Shown in pieces: positions 26,025 to 32,965 of a DNA stretch of 39,246 bases (its first letter is position 1; each line of letters opens with the position of its first letter). The position numbers were made by a program, and so were the translations under genes. This stretch comes from Sphingobacterium sp. (GTDB taxonomy: Bacteria > Bacteroidota > Bacteroidia > Sphingobacteriales > Sphingobacteriaceae), in NCBI GenBank assembly GCA_022712315.1, contig JALAGS010000238.1, positions 1-39,246 on the forward strand, read 5' to 3'. A model generated the notes under the pieces. The model had not been told where the DNA came from, made no database searches, and was given only the letters and a program-made list of their open reading frames with translations.

Positions 26025-26342
26025 ATGAACACAGTATTATTACAAGCAGCGGGTGGCAATATGATGAGTTTTTTACCAATGGTTTTGATTATCGTGGTAT
26101 TTTATTTCTTCATGATCAGACCGCAGATGAAGAAACAAAAAGATCACAAAAAATATATTGAAGAACTTGGCGTAAACTCTAAAGTTGTTACGACAGCTGG
26201 TATTCACGGACGCATTGTAGAAGTATCAGACACGACTTTCTTAGTGGATGTAGGTTCAGGCGTAAGAATCCGTTTCGACAAATCAGCAATTGCTTTAGAT
26301 GCTTCAAAAGCTGCGAATGCTACTGAGAAAAGTGCTTCATAA
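26025..26342 (+). CDS. yajC: Preprotein translocase subunit YajC
   Basis: A 105-residue single-pass protein: one membrane helix (about 14-31, SFLPMVLIIVVFYFFMI) followed by RPQMKKQK and a small cytoplasmic domain with LGVNSKVVTTAGIHGRIVEV, both hallmarks of YajC, the accessory subunit of SecDF-YajC. It ends the nusB-DUF1573-yajC set, 26 bp after the lipoprotein gene, and is followed by a strong terminator. Confidence 0.95.
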   Translation: MNTVLLQAAGGNMMSFLPMVLIIVVFYFFMIRPQMKKQKDHKKYIEELGVNSKVVTTAGIHGRIVEVSDTTFLVDVGSGVRIRFDKSAIALDASKAANATEKSAS

Positions 26343-26362
26343 GCTTTTTCTTGAAAGAAATG

Positions 26363-26391
26363 AAAGCCAGTTTTCGTAGAAAACTGGCTTT
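26363..26391 (+). terminator. intrinsic terminator after yajC
   Basis: A perfect 13-bp stem, AAAGCCAGTTTTC (26363-26375) and GAAAACTGGCTTT (26379-26391), with a 3-base loop and a T-run to 26394. It closes the nusB-yajC unit and separates it from ybbR and coaE further on. Confidence 0.88.
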
Positions 26392-26403
26392 TTTATGTAC
26401 TGA

Positions 26404-27063
26404 TCAAACCTTTATCGTACCCAGGTGCAGACTGTCAGTATTACCTCCACCGTAGCTCTCTACGAAAAAGATATACACCTCATAAGTCACTTCCTTTTTA
26501 TGTTTCGGTATTTCAATGTTTTGTCTGCCAGTTGTTAAGCTGTTTTTCGAGTCGTTAGTAAAAAGTGGATATTCAGCCCCATGATCCGCTGCATTATATA
26601 GGATTAAGAATGAATCATAAGTCCCCGTGTCATACTTCTTTTCCAGATAAGCATCGTATTCCCAAGTAACTTGAAGCATCTGGTTTTCCTGATCGAAATC
26701 CATCGTGTAGGAAGTGATGGGATTGGGACTTCCTTTGGCAATCATAAATTTCTGCCAGTCAACCACAAAACCGTCCCCCTCCTGAATAAGTGCTTGGTTC
26801 AGATTATAAGACATCGCAACATCATAGGCCCGTTTAGGATAACTGTATGCCTTATAGCCGATATTGATGATCGGATTTAATAGGCTAATATGCGACCTCA
26901 CAGTTTTGAAGCGCGTTCTACTGAGCAGCTGTTCTGGACTGGGCTCCCGTTTTTTAACGCGAGGGAGAGAACGTACATAATTTCCTGTTTTAGTAGACAC
27001 AAACACAACAGAACCTGCTTTCCCGGAAACGGTTCCATTAACGCCATTTTTGATGATTGCCAT
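26404..27063 (-). CDS. DUF6266 family protein
   Basis: A 219-residue protein resembling the DUF6266 family of Sphingobacteriaceae and relatives: N-terminal AIIKNGVNGTVSGKAGSVV, then GNYVRSLPRVKKREPS and TRFKTVRSHISLLNPIINIGYK, and a beta-rich C-terminal half. There is no signal peptide. Its function is unknown to me; the family often occurs as scattered paralogues. It runs against the surrounding genes in the gap between yajC and ybbR and has 11-bp tandem repeats 129 bp upstream of its start. Confidence 0.75.
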   Translation of the reverse strand: MAIIKNGVNGTVSGKAGSVVFVSTKTGNYVRSLPRVKKREPSPEQLLSRTRFKTVRSHISLLNPIINIGYKAYSYPKRAYDVAMSYNLNQALIQEGDGFVVDWQKFMIAKGSPNPITSYTMDFDQENQMLQVTWEYDAYLEKKYDTGTYDSFLILYNAADHGAEYPLFTNDSKNSLTTGRQNIEIPKHKKEVTYEVYIFFVESYGGGNTDSLHLGTIKV

Positions 27064-27191
27064 AATTTATTGATTATGTTACAGATAATTAAGATAAGCA
27101 TTAAAATGGAAACATCCTAATACCAGGTTATACCTAATCACAATGTTTAATCTATATTTAGACAGTAATCAGTCATTGTTTATTCAGTCTG

Positions 27192-27240
27192 CACTGAGCA
27201 AGCACTGAACGATCACTGAATAAGCACTGAACAAGCAGTG
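27192..27240. repeat. 11-bp tandem repeat array, four and a half units
   Basis: Four contiguous 11-bp units (27192-27202, 27203-27213, 27214-27224, 27225-27235) fit the consensus CACTGAACAAG with one to three changes each, followed by a partial CAGTG. Related CAGTC/TCAGT words lie just before (27168-27190). The unit is close to one helical turn, so all copies face the same side of the DNA. A multi-site operator, or origin-like iteron, or replication slippage could explain it. Confidence 0.8.
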
Positions 27241-27402
27241 TAAAAAGACCGAATTTGGTTACCACCTGATCCTCCCTTGCTGCACCTAAAAATTAAAAGA
27301 GAAAAAGGGGAAGAGCTACATCTTTGTAACAAAAAATAGTATAGCAAGAACTATCTATTAGGCTCTATTTTCCTGCTGACACCATGCTGTCAATTGAGCT
27401 TA

Positions 27403-27410
27403 TAACTTTG
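27403..27410 (+). promoter_or_regulatory. candidate -7 element of the BtrH-like gene
   Basis: TAACTTTG matches TAnnTTTG and ends 19 bases before the ATG. No convincing -33 element is seen. Confidence 0.3.
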
Positions 27411-27429
27411 TGTTTTGAAAAAGAATAGT

Positions 27430-28407
27430 ATGAACAATTTTAAACCCTTTATTGGAGAGCATTGCGAAACAACAGCAACAGGTACCTTATTGGCGCATAT
27501 CGGTATTGGGCTTTCGGAACCGATGCTTTTTGGACTGGGGGAGGGACTTAGTTTTATTTATTGGAATATGAGAACCATGGGTTTTCCATTTTTGGGCGGC
27601 CGGATCAAAACGGATTTACTGACGCAGCATATTTGCTCAAATCTCGGGCTCCAGCTCAGCGTTCATGAAACCTCTTCCAAAGCCAAAGCCTGGCAAAATG
27701 TGAAACAGCTCCTTGATGCAGGGCGGCCCGTTGGACTGAAACTCGATGCCTATTACCTGGAATATTTCACCAATCGATTTCATTTTGCAGGTCATTATGT
27801 AGCCATTTATGGGTATGATGATGATCATGCCTACTTGGTGGATACGAGACAGCAAGGTGGAAGGGTAAGTACATCTCTTATGAGCTTAGCTTTAGCCAGG
27901 GCAGAAAAGGGCCCCATGTCCTCTAAAAATCTGTATTACACAATAGGCGGTTGTGAGACAGACATTGACCTAAAGAAAGCCGTCTTAACAGCGATTACAA
28001 ACAATGCGCAAGAATATCTAACCCCAGCTATTCGAAATATTGCTTATAAAGGAATTCTGCGGGCGAGTGAAGAAGTGATCAAATGGTACAACACGAGTAA
28101 ACACATAGACAGTGAGTTTAAAATGGCCGCAGATTTGATGGAAAAAGCAGGTACTGGAGGAGCCTTGTTTCGAAACCTGTATCGCGATTTTTTACTGGAA
28201 AGCCATCATCTGCTCGAAATAGAACAACTTGGCTTCGCTTACCAAGAGTTTGTACAGATTGCATTATTGTGGACATGCCTGTCGGAATTGTTTAATAGTA
28301 TAAGCCAAAACGCTAATTTCGATGATGTCCAGCAAGCGTCGGAAATATTTAAAATCCTTGCGGCAAAAGAGAAAAATGCAATGAAAATATTAGTTTCTTT
28401 AAGATGA
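27430..28407 (+). CDS. BtrH N-terminal domain / DUF4872 protein
   Basis: A 325-residue protein with a papain-like N-terminal domain of the BtrH type (about 1-160) and a helical DUF4872-like C-terminal half (about 175-315). A possible catalytic triad is C12 (GEHCETT), H122 (FAGHYVAIYGYD) and D138 (LVDTR). BtrH moves an acyl group from a carrier protein to an aminoglycoside in butirosin synthesis, but no other biosynthetic gene is near, so its substrate is open. I start at the ATG at 27430; an in-frame TTG lies 15 bp earlier. It is one of two accessory genes between yajC and ybbR. Confidence 0.75.
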   Translation: MNNFKPFIGEHCETTATGTLLAHIGIGLSEPMLFGLGEGLSFIYWNMRTMGFPFLGGRIKTDLLTQHICSNLGLQLSVHETSSKAKAWQNVKQLLDAGRPVGLKLDAYYLEYFTNRFHFAGHYVAIYGYDDDHAYLVDTRQQGGRVSTSLMSLALARAEKGPMSSKNLYYTIGGCETDIDLKKAVLTAITNNAQEYLTPAIRNIAYKGILRASEEVIKWYNTSKHIDSEFKMAADLMEKAGTGGALFRNLYRDFLLESHHLLEIEQLGFAYQEFVQIALLWTCLSELFNSISQNANFDDVQQASEIFKILAAKEKNAMKILVSLR

Positions 28408-28444
28408 AATGCAGATAAGAACGCTGATTTTTACGCAAATTGAT

Positions 28445-28452
28445 TAAGTTTG
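28445..28452 (+). promoter_or_regulatory. candidate -7 element touching the ybbR start
   Basis: TAAGTTTG matches TAnnTTTG and ends only four bases before the ATG of ybbR, so transcription would begin at or near the A of ATG. The -33 region is poor. Confidence 0.3.
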
Positions 28453-28456
28453 TATC

Positions 28457-29407
28457 ATGGCGAATGCAGTTCGGATAAATAAGACTCAACGACGGAAGAT
28501 GAATGTCTTCGTGCGTTGTGTTGGAATTTCGTTATTAGCTTGGTTATTGTTTTCGATCTCCAACCAATATACGGTGTCCGTCAAGGCAGCAATTGAATAT
28601 GTCAATCTTCCCGAGAAGCGGGCATTTCACCCGCAGCAGTCTGATACGGTAAAGGTGAAGCTCGAAATGACGGGGTGGCAATTCTTATTTTCAAAAGCCG
28701 CTCTGGAAACGCCGAAAGTACAGGTGGACCTGAGCTCTTTAAAAACCAAAGACTGGATTGTCTTTTCCAATCAATTGGGCTTTATCAACCGGCAGTTTCC
28801 GCATGAACAGCGCGTAGTTGCTGTCAGTCCAGACACCTTGTTTTTTGACTTTTCCAAACAGACCCAACGTAAGGTTCCTGTCAAACCGCTGGCCAATATT
28901 GGCTTTAAGCGTGGTTATGGTGTTATCGCGGATACCAAAGTTACACCAGCTTATGTGACGATTACCGGTCCCTATGAGGATGTTTCGGCGATTGAATACT
29001 GGGAGACTGATACCGTTAGGGGAAAAGAAGTGGAAACCGACGTCCGGACCGTAGCAAATCTTGCCCGCAACCAAAAAGCAAATATTAATGTTTATCCCAC
29101 ATCTGTCGAAGTATTGATGCCGGTAGGCGAACTAACGGAAAAAGTGATTGAATTACCAGTAAAGGTTGAAAATGGTCAGCGCTATAGTTCTGTGAGGCTC
29201 AGTCCCGGCAAAGTTGTCGTGACGGTGTTAATGTCCGTAAAAGATTATAATAACTATACCTCGCGGGATTTTGAAGCTGTGGTGGATTTGTCCGATTGGG
29301 AGAAAAATGAGGTGCAATACCTGCCCATTTTGCTGACTAAGGTACCCGATTATTGTAAGGTAATCAGCATTGTGCCGCAGAACGTGGACTTTTTTGTACG
29401 TAAATAA
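28457..29407 (+). CDS. YbbR/CdaR-like protein
   Basis: A 316-residue membrane-anchored protein: a basic N-terminus, one membrane helix (about 20-40, VRCVGISLLAWLLFSI) and several YbbR-type beta repeats (about 40-310), visible in FKRGYGVIADTKVTPAYVTITGP and the following VRTVANL region. YbbR proteins regulate the diadenylate cyclase CdaA in Firmicutes; in Bacteroidota this gene is habitually next to coaE and yajC. Here coaE follows by 11 bp, but yajC is 2.1 kb away. Confidence 0.85.
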   Translation: MANAVRINKTQRRKMNVFVRCVGISLLAWLLFSISNQYTVSVKAAIEYVNLPEKRAFHPQQSDTVKVKLEMTGWQFLFSKAALETPKVQVDLSSLKTKDWIVFSNQLGFINRQFPHEQRVVAVSPDTLFFDFSKQTQRKVPVKPLANIGFKRGYGVIADTKVTPAYVTITGPYEDVSAIEYWETDTVRGKEVETDVRTVANLARNQKANINVYPTSVEVLMPVGELTEKVIELPVKVENGQRYSSVRLSPGKVVVTVLMSVKDYNNYTSRDFEAVVDLSDWEKNEVQYLPILLTKVPDYCKVISIVPQNVDFFVRK

Positions 29408-29418
29408 CGATTTTTTTA

Positions 29419-29994
29419 ATGAAGATTGGAATAACAGGCGGAATAGGATCCGGTAAAACATTTATCTGTCAGCTTTTTAAAGCTTTGGCAGTACCTGTTT
29501 ACAATGCCGATGATGAAGCCAAAAAATTGATGAATACGGATTTGCGGATCAGGGAAAGTTTGATAGCTGCTTTCGGTGAAGCAACCTATAAGGATGGTAT
29601 GCTGGACCGCGCTTTTTTGGCGCAGCAGATATTTTCCGATAAAGAAAAACTCGAGCTTGTGAATGGTATCGTGCACCCCATTGTCATTCAGGCAGCCAAA
29701 GACTGGGCCGAGCAACAAAAGGCACGTTATTCGCTCAAAGAAGCGGCTCTCCTTTTTGAAAGTGGTTCCTATAAAGATCTTGATTATACGATATTGGTCA
29801 CCGCTCCTTTATCCGTACGCATTCAACGGGTGATGGAACGTGATGGGGTAACCGAAGAGCAGGTCATGGAACGTATCAGTAAGCAGCTAACGGATGAAGA
29901 AAAAATAAAAATGGCCGATTTCATCATCATCAATGATGGAATCACTCCGTTATTGCCGCAGGTGTGGACTTTACACCAAAAATTTCTAAAATAA
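29419..29994 (+). CDS. coaE: Dephospho-CoA kinase
   Basis: A 191-residue kinase that performs the last step of coenzyme A synthesis, phosphorylating the 3' hydroxyl of dephospho-CoA. Walker A is GGIGSGKT (7-14), followed by the conserved NADDEAKKL (about 32-40), EAALLFESG and RVMERDGVTEEQVMERISKQ lid region. The length is normal. It follows ybbR by 11 bp and precedes the MBL-fold gene by 4 bp, so the three are probably co-transcribed. Confidence 0.96.
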   Translation: MKIGITGGIGSGKTFICQLFKALAVPVYNADDEAKKLMNTDLRIRESLIAAFGEATYKDGMLDRAFLAQQIFSDKEKLELVNGIVHPIVIQAAKDWAEQQKARYSLKEAALLFESGSYKDLDYTILVTAPLSVRIQRVMERDGVTEEQVMERISKQLTDEEKIKMADFIIINDGITPLLPQVWTLHQKFLK

Positions 29995-29998
29995 AACT

Positions 29999-30952
29999 AT
30001 GTCAATCATATTAGCTGACTTCCTGGTCAGAAAACCAGCGGGTTATTATTGCCGTTATGGTGATTTTTTTATTGATGCCAGTAACCCAGTGGCACATAAT
30101 ATTGTATCACATGCCCACGGTGACCATGCCAGCTCGGGGCATGATTACGTGTATGCTACGCAGGCAACTTCACTGTTTATGACGTATCGTTATAAACAAA
30201 ACCGCAAAGATTCGTATCAGGTAAAGCTGTTCAACAGCCCCTTTAAAATAGGTGCTGTCGAAATCACATTTTTGCCGGCAGGCCATATTCTTGGTTCTGC
30301 ACAGATTCTAATGGAATACCGGGGGGTACGATACTTGTATACTGGCGACTACAAATTGCAGCCCGACGATACATGTGAACCAATCGAAATGCAGCAGGCC
30401 GATGTACTCATTACCGAAAGTACATTTGCAAATCCTGAAATAATCCACCCTGATCCTGCCGCGGAGATAAAAAAACTTGATGGACATGCGAGCAATATCC
30501 TGTTGGGTACGTATGTGCTAGGGAAGGCACAGCGGATCACCGATTTGATCAACAGGTATTGTCCAGATAGGAAAGTGCTCGTACATAGCGGTATACTGCC
30601 GTACCATCGACTTTACGATCAGCACGGGCTAAAGAAATTGTCCTACGAGCCCTACAACAGAAAAGAAATGAAACAGGGCGAACAGAATAAAGTCTATCTA
30701 GTACCACCAATGACCTTTAACAGCTATTTCAGGGCAACTAAAGTATTGCGTGCATTTGCCTCCGGCTGGAAACGTCTGCAGGCACAGAATGATATCGAAT
30801 TGTATATTTCAGATCATGTGGACTGGAATGATATCCTTCAATATATCAAAATGGTAAATCCCAAAGAGGTTTGGACGCTGCATGGCGACGGAACTATTTT
30901 GAAAAGCTATTTTAAGGAGAAATTGATCGTTCGCGACGTACTTTTCGAATAA
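29999..30952 (+). CDS. MBL-fold exonuclease-like protein (ligase-associated or CPSF-like)
   Basis: A 317-residue metallo-beta-lactamase-fold protein. The zinc motif HAHGDH (HxHxDH, near 38-43) is followed by PAGHILGSAQ and TGDYK, typical of the beta-CASP-related branch. The opening region PAGYYCRYGDFFIDASNP resembles the exonuclease found with ATP-dependent DNA ligase in bacterial repair clusters. No ligase or helicase is adjacent here; it is four bases after coaE. A nuclease role acting on DNA or RNA 3' ends is the best guess. Confidence 0.75.
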   Translation: MSIILADFLVRKPAGYYCRYGDFFIDASNPVAHNIVSHAHGDHASSGHDYVYATQATSLFMTYRYKQNRKDSYQVKLFNSPFKIGAVEITFLPAGHILGSAQILMEYRGVRYLYTGDYKLQPDDTCEPIEMQQADVLITESTFANPEIIHPDPAAEIKKLDGHASNILLGTYVLGKAQRITDLINRYCPDRKVLVHSGILPYHRLYDQHGLKKLSYEPYNRKEMKQGEQNKVYLVPPMTFNSYFRATKVLRAFASGWKRLQAQNDIELYISDHVDWNDILQYIKMVNPKEVWTLHGDGTILKSYFKEKLIVRDVLFE

Positions 30953-31062
30953 ATATCAACTAGACTATCTCCAAAACCATGCTTCATGAAAGCTATGCAT
31001 CGATGAATGGAACTAGGTCTCTTAGACAAATATCTACAGTTAGGTATTCAGACTGATCTTGG

Positions 31063-31091
31063 ATACTCCGCTGGTAAACACAGCGGAGTAT
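31063..31091. terminator. stem-loop between convergent genes
   Basis: Perfect 11-bp arms ATACTCCGCTG (31063-31073) and CAGCGGAGTAT (31081-31091) close a 7-base loop. It abuts the stop codon of the minus-strand gene at 31093. No T-run follows, so it is a tentative bidirectional terminator. Confidence 0.5.
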
Positions 31092-31092
31092 G

Positions 31093-31497
31093 CTATTTCA
31101 TATTGACAATTTTGTCTACAATATAGACTGTATTTCCCCGCCAGGGGAGCACTCCATGATATTCTTTGTAACGGAGATCGAAATATTTTCCGCTGTTGAG
31201 CTCCAATTGCCGGAATATGGAATCATCTTCAATCGAAAACTCAAATTGATTGCTGGCTATGCCACCTGTTTTGATACTTCCAAATCCTTCTTGGATGAGT
31301 TTGCCTTCGTAGGTCTTAAAAATATTGCCCTTTTTTACAGCATAATTGAGATAGCCGGACTTTACACCTTCACCGAATACATAATAATACTTCCAGTAGC
31401 CATAGGAGCCACCTCCGACAAGCAGAAAAAGTATCAGGAAGAGTAAAAACTTTTTAAACCCCGATCTTTTCTTTTTTTGTTCTGGCAAATTTTCCAT
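31093..31497 (-). CDS. small conserved membrane-anchored protein, function unknown
   Basis: A 134-residue protein: a Lys-rich N-terminus, one membrane helix (about 17-37, FLLFLILFLLVGGGSYGYW) and a beta-rich soluble part with GNIFKTYEGKLIQEGFGS, a motif I recognise from conserved Bacteroidota proteins that databases sometimes mislabel as 6-phosphogluconate dehydrogenase. Nothing in it resembles that enzyme. The role is unknown. It stands alone between the MBL-fold gene and dinB, divergent from the latter. Confidence 0.65.
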   Translation of the reverse strand: MENLPEQKKKRSGFKKFLLFLILFLLVGGGSYGYWKYYYVFGEGVKSGYLNYAVKKGNIFKTYEGKLIQEGFGSIKTGGIASNQFEFSIEDDSIFRQLELNSGKYFDLRYKEYHGVLPWRGNTVYIVDKIVNMK

Positions 31498-31712
31498 AAT
31501 GCATGAATATTAAGTCTTTGTATTATTGTTCATGAGACTAACAGGGGCTCGACATGATTGTTTGCTCCGTCTATAGTTTCACCTAAAGATAAAAAATTAA
31601 CAGCATAAACACGAATGGATTATCATTCGAATTTATACTTGTTTTTCGGAAGATCTGTTGCTAATTCTATTAGTTATTTTGTGGTTTTTGTATGCTATAA
31701 TGCTAATTTTTG

Positions 31713-31720
31713 TAAATTTG
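31713..31720 (+). promoter_or_regulatory. candidate -7 element touching the dinB start
   Basis: TAAATTTG matches TAnnTTTG and ends four bases before the ATG of dinB; TTTG at 31687-31690 could be the -33 element with a rather long 22-bp spacer. The transcript would have almost no leader. Confidence 0.35.
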
Positions 31721-31724
31721 AATA

Positions 31725-32822
31725 ATGGATGCGGAACAGGTACATCGCAAGATAATTCATTTGGATATGGATGCATTCTATGCATCAGTAGATCAGCGTG
31801 ATTTTCCCGAATATCGGGGGAAGGCAATTGCCGTAGGTGGTTCACCGGATGGGAGGGGAGTGGTTGCAACGGCCAGTTACGAAGCGCGAAAATTTGGCGT
31901 TAAGTCTGCTATGAGCTCGCGAAAGGCTCTTCAGTTGTGTCCCCATATTATTTTTACCTATCCGCGTTTCGATGTTTATCGGCAGGTTTCGTATCAAATT
32001 CGGGAGATTTTTCTTCGTTATACCGACTTAATTGAACCGCTCTCGCTCGATGAAGCTTATCTGGATGTAACCGTAGATAAACAGGGGATTGGTTCGGCTA
32101 TTGATATAGCCAAAGCCATTAAAGAGGCTATCAAAGAGGAATTGAATCTGACCGTCTCTGCTGGTGTTTCCGTCAATAAATTTGTTGCAAAGATTGCTTC
32201 GGACATGGACAAACCTGATGGCCTAACGTTTATAGGTCCCTCTAAAATCGTCAAGTTTATGGAGTCATTGCCCGTGGACAAATTTTTTGGGGTAGGTAAG
32301 GTGACGGCAAAAAAAATGCATGAACTTGGGCTATTTACGGGGCTTGATTTAAAAAAACAGCGTGAAGAGGACCTCGTGCGCTGGTTTGGAAAGACCGGGC
32401 ATTTTTTTTACCGTATTGTACGCGGAATTGACGAGCGCCCTGTTGTTCCTAATCGCAGCAGTAAATCGGTTGGTATTGAGGATACTTTTGGCGAGGATGT
32501 AGAAGTTTTTGAAGAATTAAATACCATTTTACAGCGGCTTTGCGCACAGTTGTGGACACGCATCGGGAAGAAGGAAATTTCCGGAAGGACCTTGACATTA
32601 AAAATTAAATATGCCGATTTTGTTCAGCTGACACGGAGCATGACCATAGAAAGTAGCTTTGACTCGGAAGACAAAATTTATGCGGCAGCCCATAATTTGT
32701 TGAGCAAGGTGGAGCTAGTGAACAAAGTGAGATTGCTGGGAGTTTCGGTATCAAATTTTGTGGAAGAAGCTGATTTTCCAAAGGAAGGCATACAGCTTGC
32801 ACTTTTTGAGCATCGTCCTTAA
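31725..32822 (+). CDS. dinB: DNA polymerase IV (Y-family)
   Basis: A 365-residue translesion polymerase. The N-terminal metal site HLDMDAFYASVD (about 12-23), the catalytic LSLDEAYLDV (near 106-115) and the VSVNKFVAKIASDMDKP palm motif are intact, followed by the helix-hairpin-helix thumb (FFGVGKVTAKKM) and the little-finger domain. The C-terminus has QLALF, a beta-clamp binding motif. It copies past damaged bases with low fidelity. It appears to be a single-gene unit; I do not recognise a LexA site, and the promoter element lies right at the start codon. Confidence 0.96.
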   Translation: MDAEQVHRKIIHLDMDAFYASVDQRDFPEYRGKAIAVGGSPDGRGVVATASYEARKFGVKSAMSSRKALQLCPHIIFTYPRFDVYRQVSYQIREIFLRYTDLIEPLSLDEAYLDVTVDKQGIGSAIDIAKAIKEAIKEELNLTVSAGVSVNKFVAKIASDMDKPDGLTFIGPSKIVKFMESLPVDKFFGVGKVTAKKMHELGLFTGLDLKKQREEDLVRWFGKTGHFFYRIVRGIDERPVVPNRSSKSVGIEDTFGEDVEVFEELNTILQRLCAQLWTRIGKKEISGRTLTLKIKYADFVQLTRSMTIESSFDSEDKIYAAAHNLLSKVELVNKVRLLGVSVSNFVEEADFPKEGIQLALFEHRP

Positions 32823-32965
32823 CAAGAGATCTCCGGTTTAATCAAATCCTTGCTAAGCCGGAAGGTATGTGAGCTCTGAGTTAAGCTTGTTACAGGCAAC
32901 ATCGTAGTTATTTGCCACAATTCTTTATCTTAGCCAAAATAATTAATAAACATATCCAAAAATTA

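Larger units (their letters stand above)
27064..27429. other. intergenic region with tandem repeats, between divergent accessory genes
   Basis: This 366-bp region separates the DUF6266 gene (minus) from the BtrH-like gene (plus). It holds the 11-bp tandem array at 27192-27240 and a TAnnTTTG element at 27403-27410. I see no small gene or RNA in it. Confidence 0.6.

Noticed and set aside
27192..27240. CRISPR array
   Set aside because: The units are only 11 bp, contiguous and without spacers, and no cas gene is present.
31093..31497. 6-phosphogluconate dehydrogenase
   Set aside because: This label is sometimes attached to similar small proteins, but there is no nucleotide-binding motif and the length is far too short.
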